Of a DNA stretch of 64,000 bases, positions 1-7,804 are shown piece by piece; the first letter of the stretch is position 1; the number at the start of each line of letters is the position of its first letter. Where the stretch lies: assembly GCA_016707605.1 (NCBI GenBank), contig JADJHJ010000011.1:62001-126000 (forward strand), given 5' to 3'. The stretch comes from Candidatus Promineofilum glycogenicum. GTDB taxonomy: Bacteria > Chloroflexota > Anaerolineae > Promineifilales > Promineifilaceae. The translations under genes were made by a program, and so were the position numbers. The notes under the pieces were generated by a model. That model was not told the origin of the DNA, ran no database searches, and saw only the letters and a list, made by a program, of their open reading frames with translations.

Positions 1-380
1 AAGATGTTCTCCATCACCGTTCGTTCGGGCAGCAGGTTGAACTCCTGGTAGATGATGCTGATGCCGGCGCGTTGGGCCTCCGACGGGTGGTTGAAGACGA
101 CCGGCGCGCCGTCGAACAGGATCGTGCCGCTGTCGGGGCGATAGGCCCCGGCCAGCACCTTCATCAGCGTGCTCTTGCCCGCGCCGTTCTCGCCGACGAC
201 GGCGTGGACTTCGCCGGGGTAGAACTCCACCGACACGTTGTCGAGGGCCAGCACGCCGGGGAACTGCTTGCTGATGCCCTGGACGGCCAGCACCGGGGCT
301 ATGTCGGCCGCCGGCGCTGCCGGTGGCGGCGGGGCCGCGGTCGTCGTGGTTGTCGCTTCGGTTAGAAAGCTCTCTGCCAT
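1..380 (-). CDS. Sugar ABC transporter ATP-binding protein (N-terminal part)
   Basis: Only the first ~126 codons lie in the window; the gene runs off the left edge. After a Thr/Ala/Pro-rich N-terminus the protein reads VLAVQGISKQFPGVLALDNV, then a Walker A motif GENGAGKST and the Q-loop region IIYQEFNLLPERTVMEN. This spacing is typical of the duplicated ATPases of ribose/xylose-type (CUT2) importers, which energise uptake of a monosaccharide at the inner membrane. The start ATG at 378-380 follows the repeat at 392-483. It is the last gene visible of a minus-strand run of sugar genes (epimerase, dehydrogenase, ROK, epimerase, GntR), so it probably imports their substrate. The second ATPase domain cannot be checked here. 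Confidence 0.9.
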   Translation of the reverse strand, partial: MAESFLTEATTTTTAAPPPPAAPAADIAPVLAVQGISKQFPGVLALDNVSVEFYPGEVHAVVGENGAGKSTLMKVLAGAYRPDSGTILFDGAPVVFNHPSEAQRAGISIIYQEFNLLPERTVMENI

Positions 381-391
381 ATAAGCACCTG

Positions 392-483
392 CTAACTACG
401 AACTACGAACTACGAAAGGTCTGGATCGCCCGACATCGCGCGCCTCTCTTCTCGTAGTTCGTCGTTCGTAGTTCGTCGTTCAA
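392..483. repeat. Short-word inverted repeat (ACGAACT / CGTTCGTAG words)
   Basis: The words ACTACGAACT are iterated on the left arm and TCGTAGTTCGTCGTTCG on the right arm, so the element can fold into a hairpin. It abuts the stop codon of the epimerase gene at 486-488. The same word family is found at 12336-12405. Confidence 0.85.
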
Positions 484-485
484 AA

Positions 486-1334
486 TCACCTAAACAACAT
501 CTTCAAGAACGTCAATCCTTCTCGCGCCAGCTCATCCTGACTCGCGGCCAGCTCGCGCCAGATGCAGACAGCGCGGGCGATGGACTTGACTTCGGGCGTG
601 AAGCTCTCGATGACCACCGGGCCGCTGTAGCCCACGTCGGCCAGGGCGGCGGCGACGGCCGGCCAGGCGACTTGCCCGCGCCCCGGCGCGCCGCGGTCGT
701 TCTCGCAGGCGTGGAAGTGGAAGAGGCGGTCGCCGGCGGCGCGAATGGCCGCGCCGGAGTCGCGCTCCTCCAGGTGCATGTGGAACGTGTCCAGGTGCAG
801 CCCCAGGTGCGGGCTGCCCACGGCCTCGCACAACGCCAGCCCCTGCTCGACGACGTTGATCAGGTCCGTCTCGAAGCGGTTGAGCGGCTCCAGGGCCAGG
901 CGCACGCCGCGCTCGCCGGCGTAGGCCGCCAGGGGGCGCAGTTCGGCCGCGGCCAGGTCGCGCTCGCGCTGCCGGGCGGTGGGGTCGGTGGCCGGCGTCT
1001 TGCCCACCGCGCCGTAGGCCGGGCCGCCGACGACGGGCGAACCGAGGCGGGCGGCGGCGTCAATCAGCGTGCGCACGTAGGCGGCCGTGGCGGCGCGTTC
1101 GGCCGGGTCGGCGCTGACCAGGTTGCGCCCCGGCCCATAGGCCCCGCAGACCAGCACGCCCAGCCCCACGCCGGCCGCCCGCCCGGCCAGCGCGTCGAGA
1201 TCGATCAGCGCCGGGTCCTCAAAGGCGACTTCGATCACGTCGAAGCCCAGCCGGGCCACGTGGTCGACTAGCGACAGGTGGGCCGCGGTGCTGAAGGGCG
1301 AGGCCCAGATAAATGTGTTCGCGCCGAACTGCAT
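486..1334 (-). CDS. Sugar isomerase/epimerase, D-tagatose/D-psicose 3-epimerase-like TIM barrel
   Basis: A 282-residue protein starting MQFGANTFIW. It has the AP-endonuclease-2 type TIM-barrel pattern: LEPLNRFETDLINVVEQG with the metal-binding Glu, LGLHLDTFHMHLEE with Asp and His, HFHACENDRGAPG, and ESFTPEV near the end with the second catalytic Glu. These motifs match D-tagatose/D-psicose (allulose) 3-epimerases and related ketose epimerases, which use a divalent metal and two Glu residues to interconvert ketoses at C3. The reading frame stays open upstream into the repeat at 1350-1514, but similarity begins at the ATG at 1332-1334, so that start was chosen. The exact substrate is not determined. 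Neighbours are a Gfo/Idh/MocA dehydrogenase and a sugar ABC transporter. Confidence 0.85.
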   Translation of the reverse strand: MQFGANTFIWASPFSTAAHLSLVDHVARLGFDVIEVAFEDPALIDLDALAGRAAGVGLGVLVCGAYGPGRNLVSADPAERAATAAYVRTLIDAAARLGSPVVGGPAYGAVGKTPATDPTARQRERDLAAAELRPLAAYAGERGVRLALEPLNRFETDLINVVEQGLALCEAVGSPHLGLHLDTFHMHLEERDSGAAIRAAGDRLFHFHACENDRGAPGRGQVAWPAVAAALADVGYSGPVVIESFTPEVKSIARAVCIWRELAASQDELAREGLTFLKMLFR

Positions 1335-1349
1335 ATCTCTCTCGCTTGG

Positions 1350-1514
1350 GAACGATCCGCAGATTGGGCAGATTAGGCAGATTTCAGAGAAGCGCCCCGC
1401 GGGGGCGGCCCGGCAGAGAAAAAAAAAAAAAAACCCCCCCCGCGCCCCCGCCTGCCGGCGGCAATCCCCCCCCCATACCTCTTGAATCTGCCTAATCTGC
1501 CAAATCTGCGGATG
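1350..1514. repeat. Inverted repeat of the GCAGATT word family with A15-C8 homopolymer in the loop
   Basis: The left arm carries three 9-nt steps of GCAGATTGG-like words (about 1353-1382) and the right arm their complement (about 1484-1512). Between them is a run of fifteen A (1419-1433) directly followed by eight C (1434-1441), which is unusual and may be a sequencing artefact. The same word family recurs at 18880-18953. Confidence 0.85.
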
Positions 1515-1527
1515 ATTACTCTTTTGG

Positions 1528-2685
1528 TTACAAACTCTTCTTCTGCCCGCTGCGCGCCGACTCGGCCGCCGCGCCCAGGACTTGCATCTCGGCCAGCCCG
1601 TCGTAGAAGTTGGGCTGGATCGCCTCGCCCGTCTCGATGGCGTGCATGAAGTCAACCACGGCGTGGTGGAACTCGTGCTCATAGCCGATCATGTGCCCCG
1701 GCGGCCACCAGTTGGCGATGTAGTCATGCTGCCCGGCCTCGGTGGCCAGAATGGTACGGAAGCCCTGGGCGTAGGCCGGGTCGTTGCGGCTGAAGACCTG
1801 CAACTCGTTCATCCGCTCCAGGTTAAAGACGATGCTGCCCTCGCTGCCGTAAATCTCGAACGTATTGTAGTTCTTGCGGCCGGGGGCGAAGCGCGACAGT
1901 TCGAACGAGCCAAGCGCGCCGTTGGCGAATTCGGCCACGAAGAAGCTGGCGTCGTCCACCGTGACTTTGCCCGTCCCGGTCGCTTCGCCGCTGCCGGCGC
2001 TGAACGTGGCCGCGCCCGCGCCGGGCAGCGGACGCTCGGTGATGAAGTTGGCCATCAGCCCCGTCACGGCGGTGATGTCGCCGACCAGATAGCGGGCCAG
2101 GTCAACGCTGTGGGAGCCGAGGTCGGCATGGGCGCCATAGCCGGCCGTCTCCTGCCGCAAGTGCCAGGTGAGGGGGAAGTCGGGATCGACGATCCAGTCT
2201 TGCAGGTAGGCGCTGCGCCAGTGGAAGAGGCGGCCGATGAAGCCGTCGTCGATGAGCCGCTTGGCCAGACGCACGGCCGGGGCGCGACGGTAGTTGTGAT
2301 TGACATAATGCACCACGCCCGACTTCTCGACGGCGGCAAGCATGCGCTCGGCCTGCTCGACCGACAGGGCGAACGGCTTCTCCAGGAAGACGTGCTTGCC
2401 CGCCTCGGCCGCGGCCACGGCCATCTCGCAGTGGAGGTAGGTGGGCGTGCTGATGTCAACGATGTCGATGTCGGGCCGGGCGACGACGGTGCGCCAGTCG
2501 GTCGACGCCTCTTCCCAGCCCCAGGTGTCGGCCAGTTGTTGCGCGCCGGCCTGGTCGGTGCCCACGGCCACCTTGAGCACAGGGCGAATCCCCATCTCGA
2601 AGAACCGCGGCGCGTTGGCCCAGGCATTGCTGTGGGCCTTGCCCATGAACTTGGTTCCGATGATGGCAACGTTTAGTGTCTTCAT
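1528..2685 (-). CDS. Gfo/Idh/MocA family oxidoreductase
   Basis: A 385-residue protein beginning MKTLNVAIIGTKFMGKAHSN, a Rossmann NAD(P)-binding start with the glycine motif in the GTKFMGKAH variant. The EKPFAL motif (about residues 100-105) carries the conserved catalytic Lys of this family. The remainder fits the C-terminal alpha/beta substrate domain, and the length is normal. Such enzymes oxidise or reduce sugars or inositols with NAD(P). It lies between two sugar epimerase-like genes and a ROK regulator, so it probably acts in the same carbohydrate pathway. The substrate is unknown. The stop codon lies about 13 nt from the repeat at 1350-1514. Confidence 0.9.
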   Translation of the reverse strand: MKTLNVAIIGTKFMGKAHSNAWANAPRFFEMGIRPVLKVAVGTDQAGAQQLADTWGWEEASTDWRTVVARPDIDIVDISTPTYLHCEMAVAAAEAGKHVFLEKPFALSVEQAERMLAAVEKSGVVHYVNHNYRRAPAVRLAKRLIDDGFIGRLFHWRSAYLQDWIVDPDFPLTWHLRQETAGYGAHADLGSHSVDLARYLVGDITAVTGLMANFITERPLPGAGAATFSAGSGEATGTGKVTVDDASFFVAEFANGALGSFELSRFAPGRKNYNTFEIYGSEGSIVFNLERMNELQVFSRNDPAYAQGFRTILATEAGQHDYIANWWPPGHMIGYEHEFHHAVVDFMHAIETGEAIQPNFYDGLAEMQVLGAAAESARSGQKKSL

Positions 2686-2705
2686 GTTCGTCTCTTCCCC
2701 TTGCT

Positions 2706-2888
2706 AGTGACGAGCGACGAGTGACGTGAGCTCACGTAAAGGCGCAAAGGAGCAAAGAGCGCAAAGAAAGCTCGGTGTTGTCCTTCGCATCATTGCATCG
2801 AGTTCTTCATCTTTCCTTTGCTTCCTGGCGTCTTAACATCCGTTTCTTCTTAGCGTCCTTTGCACCTTTGCGCCTTTGCGTGAGCTTT
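2706..2888. repeat. Composite repeat: GACGAGTGACG words plus (GCAAAGG)n inverted repeat
   Basis: Starts with GACGAGCGACGAGTGACG words. It is followed by GAGCTCACGTAAAGGCGCAAAGG and iterated GCAAAG words, and about 130 nt later by the complement ending CTTTGCGTGAGC. It lies between the ROK stop codon (about 15 nt away) and the start of the dehydrogenase gene. Related copies are at 5350-5485 and 48176-48245. Confidence 0.85.
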
Positions 2889-2902
2889 TCTTCCTTAACG
2901 CG

Positions 2903-4160
2903 TTACTCCACGGCAAAGACATTTTCAAGGCCCAACCATATCCCGCCTATGACGCCCGCGTCTGCCCCCAGGGGCGAGTACTCAATGCGCAGATGGCGCG
3001 TGCTCAGGGCCGTAGCGCGGCGGAGAGTCGCCTGGCGAATGGACGACAGCAGCGCGTGGCCGATGCCGCTGACGCCGCCGCCGATGAAGATGGCCTGCGG
3101 GTTATAGAAGTTGACCAGCGTAGCCAGCACGCCGCCGATCATCCGGCCGCTGGCGCGGATGATCTCGTTGGCCGCGCGGTCGCCGGCTGCGGCGGCGTCG
3201 CCCACGTCGACGGCCGTCAGCTCGCCCCGGTCGGCCAGCCGCGCGGCCAGGAAAGCGCTCTCGCCCGCCGCGGCTCGCGCCCGCGCCTGGGCGGCAATGG
3301 CCGGCCCGGCGGCCATGATCTCCAGACAGCCCGAGTTGCCGCAGTGGCATACCGGCCCGTTGTAGTCAACGCAGATGTGGCCCACGTCGCCGGCGCAGCC
3401 GTCGGCCCCGCGATAGACCGCCCCGTGGCTGATGATGCCGCAGCCGATGCCCGTGCCGATCTTGATGAACAGGAACGACTCCAGCCCGCGCCCGGCCCCG
3501 GCCCGCTGCTCGCCGATGGCCATGATGTTGACGTCGTTGTCGATCACCACCTGCGCCGCCGGGAAGCGGCGGCGCATGAACGCCTCGAATGGGGAACCCT
3601 TCCCAGAGGGGCATGAGCGGCGGGGCGATGAGCACGCCGGGGGCGAACTCCACCGGGCCGGGCACACCGATGCCGATGGCCACCACTTCGGCGGCGTTGC
3701 CGCCGCGGCGGCCCAGCAAGTCGGCGATAAGCTCAGCTACCCGGCCGAGGAACTCATCTGGGTTGGCCCGTACATCAGCGGGTTCGGCGGCGCGCTCCAG
3801 GACGCTGCCCCGAAAGTCGGCCAGGGCTACGTCAACGCTGGTCGCGCCGATGTCGACGCCGACGACGTAGCCGAGGCCGGGGTTGATGTCGAGCAGGTAG
3901 GGGCGACGACCGCCGGCCGACTTACCCTCGCCTACTTCGCTGAGCACGCCGGCGGCGATCATACGGCCGACAATGGCCGTCAGGCTGGCGCGGGAGTAGT
4001 CGAGGCGTTCGGCCAGGTCGGTGCGCGAGAGGGGGCCGGCGCGGCGGATGGCGGCGACGACGGCCGCTTCCACCGGCTCCAGGGTCAGGCCCGATGCGTG
4101 TCTGGCGCTTACACCAAAAGGCGCACCACTGACAGAGGCCACGTCCAGCGATTCGGCCAT
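2903..4160 (-). CDS. ROK family transcriptional regulator, with one apparent frameshift
   Basis: The N-terminal ~75 residues form a winged helix (LSRTDLAERLDYSRASLTAI). A ROK sugar-kinase-like domain follows, with the phosphate motif VVGVDIGATSVDVAL. At about position 3590 (LWEGFP) the frame changes by one base; the rest continues in another frame with VVIDNDVNIMA, the zinc motif CHCGNSGCLE and IFIGGGVSGIG. Together the two parts give a protein of normal ROK length, about 415 residues. ROK repressors release DNA when they bind their sugar effector. This one sits in the middle of the carbohydrate locus and probably controls it together with the GntR gene. The shift lies next to a GGGG run, so a sequencing error is as likely as a real mutation. 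Confidence 0.85.
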
Positions 4161-4300
4161 TGTTTGCTCCTGCTACGTCAGCCGCCGGCGAAGCAGCACT
4201 TATGTCAATCGCCGGGCAGCTTGCTTTATAATCTGAAGCAAGATGATTACAGATTAGCAGAAGCTCGTCGGACTGTCAATAACTTTGTTAAAGTGCTGGG

Positions 4301-4476
4301 GCATCCCACTTTCTGGAGTGGGTTGCACCTTCTTTCGGTCATCTCGGAAAGGTGCGACGCACTCAAGAAAGTGCGACGCACCGGGCGCTTGGTGCATCCC
4401 ACTTCCTGGAGTGGGTTGCACCTTCTTTCGGTCGTCTCGGAAAGGTGCGACGCACTCAAGAAAGTGCGACGCACCG
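4301..4476. repeat. Two tandem copies of a hairpin repeat (GTGCGACGCAC family)
   Basis: Two copies about 93 nt apart, starting at 4301 and 4394. Each reads GCATCCCACTTTCTGGAGTG, then a TTGCACCTTC arm, then GGAAAGGTGCGACGCAC and AAGAAAGTGCGACGCACC. The copies differ at a few positions. They fill most of the 319-nt gap between the ROK start and the next epimerase gene. The same family occurs at 14205-14396, 37400-37492 and 52225-52490. The rest of this gap (4161-4300) is AT-richer and may hold the ROK promoter, but no clear box was identified. Confidence 0.9.
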
Positions 4477-4479
4477 GGA

Positions 4480-5340
4480 TCACTTCACGTTGCGGGCAAT
4501 GCGCTTGAGCATCCAGACGCTCTTCTCCACCGCCCAATGCTCCTGGTTCTCATAGTCCGGGTGCAGCGAGTCGGTTTCGACGGCCAGAAAGCCCTGGTAG
4601 TTGGCCTCGTGCAGAATCTGGGCCAGCTTCTGGTTGTCCACCAGGCCATCGCCGACGGGCGTGGACGAGAAGAAGTACCACTCGCGGGCATCTACGCCGC
4701 GCACCGGCTTCAGGTCCTTAATGTGGGTGGCGTAGACGCGGTCGGCCAGCTTGCGCGCGCCCTCGATTGGGTCGTCGAGCAGGCGCAGGAAGTTGCCCGT
4801 GTCGAGGTTCAGCCCCAGATAGGGCGAGTCCACGCGGTCGAGCAGCTCCAGCCATTCGGCGCTGGTGTAGTCGATGTGGTTCTCGCCGGCCAGCTTGACG
4901 CCATAGGACTCGGCCACGCGCGCGCCCTCCTTCAACCACGGTACGAGCTTCTCCATCTGCGGCGCGTGCGGCTCCAGGCGGAAGCTGAAGCTGCTGGCGC
5001 AGATACGCATGACCGGCGCGCCGATGGCCGCGGCGTACTCGATGGACTTGATCATGTCGTGGAAGGCCGCTTCGTTGCGCCCCGCCTCCAGCCCATCGGG
5101 GTGGCCCCAGGCGTAGACGCGGTCAAAGCCATACTCGTCGAGCTTGGCCTTCAGATCAGCGTAGAACGCCTTGTCGTGGGACGGGAAGAAGCACGACTCC
5201 AGCGACACGCCATCGACGCCCAACTCGTTGGCGAAGTCGAGGAAGTCGAAGACGGTCATCTGGAACGGCGGCGGCGTCTGGTGGCCATACACCTCGCCGA
5301 AGAAACGGTGGAAGCAGTAGCTGTCGATGCCGATTTTCAT
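4480..5340 (-). CDS. Sugar phosphate isomerase/epimerase (xylose isomerase-like TIM barrel)
   Basis: A 286-residue protein starting MKIGIDSYCFHRFFGE. It has the AP-endonuclease-2 fold pattern with candidate metal-binding residues in GENHIDY (Glu), LGLNLDTGNFLRLL (Asp), YATHIKDLK (His and Asp) and AVETD near the end (Glu). It is only distantly similar to the epimerase at 486-1334, so it probably acts on a different intermediate of the same pathway. The start follows the repeat block at 5350-5485. The stop codon lies a few bases from the repeat pair at 4301-4476. The substrate cannot be read from sequence. Confidence 0.85.
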   Translation of the reverse strand: MKIGIDSYCFHRFFGEVYGHQTPPPFQMTVFDFLDFANELGVDGVSLESCFFPSHDKAFYADLKAKLDEYGFDRVYAWGHPDGLEAGRNEAAFHDMIKSIEYAAAIGAPVMRICASSFSFRLEPHAPQMEKLVPWLKEGARVAESYGVKLAGENHIDYTSAEWLELLDRVDSPYLGLNLDTGNFLRLLDDPIEGARKLADRVYATHIKDLKPVRGVDAREWYFFSSTPVGDGLVDNQKLAQILHEANYQGFLAVETDSLHPDYENQEHWAVEKSVWMLKRIARNVK

Positions 5341-5349
5341 AGAAGCTCC

Positions 5350-5485
5350 TTAGTGACGAGTGACGAGTGGAAAAAGAGAGCTCACGCAAAGGCGCAAAGG
5401 GGCGAAGGCGCCAAGGAAGAATTCTCTTCTTAGCGTCTTTGCTTCTTAGCGCCTTTGCGTGAGCTTCTTTACTCGTCACTCGCAA
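5350..5485. repeat. Composite repeat: GACGAGTGACGAG words flanking a (GCAAAGG) inverted repeat
   Basis: GTGACGAGTGACGAGTGG is followed by GAGCTCACGCAAAGGCGC with iterated GCAAAGG, a short loop, and the complement TTAGCGCCTTTGCGTGAGCT. It ends with ACTCGTCACTCG. The right end enters the GntR gene: the codons for its last residues (A-S-D-E-stop) are the word GCGAGTGACGAGTAA, so the repeat supplies the stop codon. Confidence 0.9.
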
Positions 5486-6230
5486 TGATTCCCCGCAACA
5501 ACTCAACCTCAAACCGCGACCGGTCGCCGCGATGCAGGGCGCGGTAGTACTCGATGGGCGAACCGTCGGCCAGATAGCTGACGCTGTCGAGCAGGATGAG
5601 CGGCGCGCCCTTCCTGACGCCCAGCAGCCCGGCCTCATACTCGCCGGCGGGCACGGCCTCCAGCGTCCGCCGGCCGCGGGCGATCACCAGCCCGTAGGCC
5701 GATTCAAGGTACTCGTAGAGCGAACGGTGGCTGAAGTCAACCGCCTCCAACCCAGGGCAGCGGGCGGCGGGCAGGTAGGTAGACACGAGGACGATCGGCT
5801 CGTCGGCCACAAAGCGCAGCCGGTCGATGTGGACGACGGCCGCGCCAGGCCGCAGCCGCAACGTCGCCGCCAGTTGGCGCGGCGCGGGCACGATCTCCTG
5901 CGTCAGCACGCGCGAGACGGGCGGTCGTCCCTTGCCGGCCATGTCGCCGTAGAAGCCGGTCAACTCCTGGAACAATCCCTCGCGCAGCTTCGGCTCGGCC
6001 ACGAACGTGCCCCGCCCCTTCTCGCGCAAGATCAGCCCCTCCAGCTCCAGATCGCGCAACGCCTGGCGGATGACGGTGCGGCTGACGTCGTAGCGGCGGC
6101 ACAACTCCGGCTCGCCGGGCAACTGCTCGCCGGGGGCGCGGCCGCCGAGGATCAGGTCGCGCAGGCTGTCCTTGACCTGGACGTAGAGGGGCACGTAGCT
6201 CTGGCGGTCGATGGCGGTGTTGAGTTCCAT
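5469..6230 (-). CDS. GntR family transcriptional regulator (HutC/UTRA subfamily)
   Basis: A 253-residue regulator. Residues about 14-80 form a GntR winged helix (PLYVQVKDSLRDLI, then DVSRTVIRQALRDLELEGLI and the wing REKGRGTFV). The C-terminal ~150 residues match a UTRA ligand-binding domain (EIVPAPRQLAATL, VHIDRLRFVADEPIVLVSTY, IEYYRALHRGDRSRFEVELL). UTRA domains bind small sugars or sugar phosphates and control DNA binding. As the first gene of the minus-strand carbohydrate run it may regulate that run and itself; a candidate operator is at 6396-6413. Its last codons and stop lie in a repeat word. Confidence 0.92.
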   Translation of the reverse strand: MELNTAIDRQSYVPLYVQVKDSLRDLILGGRAPGEQLPGEPELCRRYDVSRTVIRQALRDLELEGLILREKGRGTFVAEPKLREGLFQELTGFYGDMAGKGRPPVSRVLTQEIVPAPRQLAATLRLRPGAAVVHIDRLRFVADEPIVLVSTYLPAARCPGLEAVDFSHRSLYEYLESAYGLVIARGRRTLEAVPAGEYEAGLLGVRKGAPLILLDSVSYLADGSPIEYYRALHRGDRSRFEVELLRGIIASDE

Positions 6231-6395
6231 GCGCTTGCCGGGCAGCCGCTAAAGACAACGGTTAGATGAGCCGAGCAGGGAAAGGCCCCACCGGGCGCGC
6301 CGCCGGTCGCGCTGGGGGAGGAATCAGCCATAGCGGGTTGGGCGCTACAGTCCGCGGCCGCTGTCGCCCCCGGTATGAGCCTTTCCCTGTCGTGC

Positions 6396-6413
6396 TGTCA
6401 TCCTGTAATGACA
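6396..6413. promoter_or_regulatory. Candidate operator: inverted repeat TGTCAT-N6-ATGACA
   Basis: TGTCAT (6396-6401) and ATGACA (6408-6413) are exact inverted half-sites, and the similarity extends to TGC/GCA outside with one extra base. It lies about 170 nt upstream of the GntR start in an otherwise gene-free 440-nt stretch (6231-6670). It could be the site for that regulator. The assignment is inferred from position and symmetry only. Confidence 0.4.
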
Positions 6414-6670
6414 AGCACAGCCTAACAGAGCCAGAGAGGTTTGTCAACAAAAATGTAGCACAGGATTCTTATCCTGTGCCGCCGATACAATCGGGCAAAC
6501 AATGCCATTCCCCTGCGAATAACCAGCCTCCGCACCGTTGACGGGCCAAAAGAAAAAATACAATGCCTTGTCCATAAGTGCGCTTTAGGCTAACTGTTTG
6601 TTGCGCCCTTTGCAACTACGCCAGGGCTGTTTCACCACCGGCGAATCAATCAGACAAGGAGGTCTCATTC

Positions 6671-7765
6671 ATGCTCAAGAACCGTATCGCCCATGAACCG
6701 ACTAGGCAACTGTCCATTGCTCTGGCACTCATCTGGCTCCCATGCGCTGGTCATGACCACGCCGGAGAAAGTCGGCGAAGTCGGTGAGGCGACGACCGCT
6801 CCGGAGGCGGCGAATGATAATGCCGTGGCCGTTGAACCCACCGCGTCGACCGAAGTGGACAACGAAACAGAGTCGGCTGAACCCGCCGCCGAGCCGACCA
6901 ACGAGCCGGCCGCCGTCCCCACCCCATCCAGCTTCGCCGTCGGGGACGTGATCGAAATGGGCGACCTGACGATGGTCGTTCTGGGCTGGAGCACGCCGGC
7001 GGGCGACGAATTCACCCAGCCGGAGTCGGGCAACCGCTTTGTCGTGGTTGACTTGCTGCTCGTCAACACCGGCAGCGCGCCAACCGCCTTCCTTGCGCCA
7101 GATGGGCAAAGGCGGGGACGCTATACCCGCCCGGGGCCAGCAGCCCGGAGGGCGAGATCGCTCCCGGCGAGCGCATCCGCGGCAGCGTCGGCTTCCAGAC
7201 CCCGGCCGAGGCGACAGGCCTGCAATTCGTCTTCGATGCCTCGCTGTTCGGCAGCGGGCGGGTCTTTGTCGACCTGGGCGACGAGCCGGTGGGGTTATCG
7301 CCGCGCAATGCCGGAGGCGCAGCATCCTTGCGGTCGGCGACGTCATTGAAATTGGCGACCTGGCCCTGACCGTCCACGGCGTCACCTTCCCGGCGGGCGA
7401 CGAGTTCAACCGGCCCGACGAGGGCCAGCGCTTCGTGGTCGTCGACGTGGCCGTGGAAAACCGTACGGCGACGGCGCAGAACATCTCCAGCCTCTTGCAG
7501 ATGGAACTGAAGGACGCCACGGGGCAGGTCTACGACCTTGACCTGATGGCTCAGGCAGCGTCGGGGGGTACATCCCGATGGCGAACTGGCCCCCGGCGAA
7601 ACCCTGCGCGGTCAGGTCGGCTTTCAGGTTCCCAGCGACGCGACCGGCCTGGTCTTCGTTTTCGACGGCGACATCTTCGGCGCGGGCAAGGTGTTTGTGG
7701 CCCTGCCGAAGAGTAGGGCAGAATTAGGAATAAAGAAGCGCCGGCCGGCGCTTCTCCATTCCTAA
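6671..7765 (+). pseudogene. Secreted protein with two DUF4352 domains, multiply frameshifted
   Basis: A strong Shine-Dalgarno AAGGAGGT (6656-6663) precedes the ATG at 6671. The N-terminus (MLKNRIAHEPTRQLSIALAL) is a signal-like segment. It is followed, after a frame change near 6740, by an acidic Ala/Thr/Pro/Glu linker. Then come two similar beta-sandwich units: VGDVIEMGDLTMVVLG...FVVVDLLLVN...PGERIRGSVGFQTP...GRVFVDL, and VGDVIEIGDLALTVHG...FVVVDVAVEN...PGETLRGQVGFQVP...GKVFVAL. This is the DUF4352 (telobox-like immunoprotective) pattern of exported lipoproteins. Frame changes are needed near 6740, 7100, 7320 and 7567. The last residues and stop lie in the TAATTCC-word repeat. It is either a decayed gene or a stretch with several base errors. 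Confidence 0.7.
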
Positions 7766-7790
7766 TTCCTAATTCCTAATTCCTAATTGC
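7722..7790. repeat. AATTAGGA / TCCTAATT word repeat
   Basis: GAATTAGGAATAAAGAAGCG is paired with CGCTTCTCCATTCC and then four TCCTAATT words. The hairpin contains the stop codon of the preceding frame (7763-7765) and ends 14 nt before the next start codon. An in-gene copy of the same words is at 8274-8310. Confidence 0.85.
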
Positions 7791-7792
7791 CA

Positions 7793-7798
7793 TATAAT
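7793..7798 (+). promoter_or_regulatory. -10 box TATAAT 6 nt before the start codon (candidate leaderless promoter)
   Basis: A consensus TATAAT at 7793-7798 is followed by six bases and the ATG at 7805. Transcription would begin at or next to the start codon, giving a leaderless mRNA. No Shine-Dalgarno sequence is visible. The same spacing is seen before arsC at 16862-16867, and 7 nt before the gene at 62768. Confidence 0.5.
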
Positions 7799-7804
7799 AG
7801 GCGG

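Noticed and set aside
72..365. Open frame opposite the ABC ATPase
   Set aside because: The antisense frame has no similarity, while the minus strand gives a clear Walker A motif.
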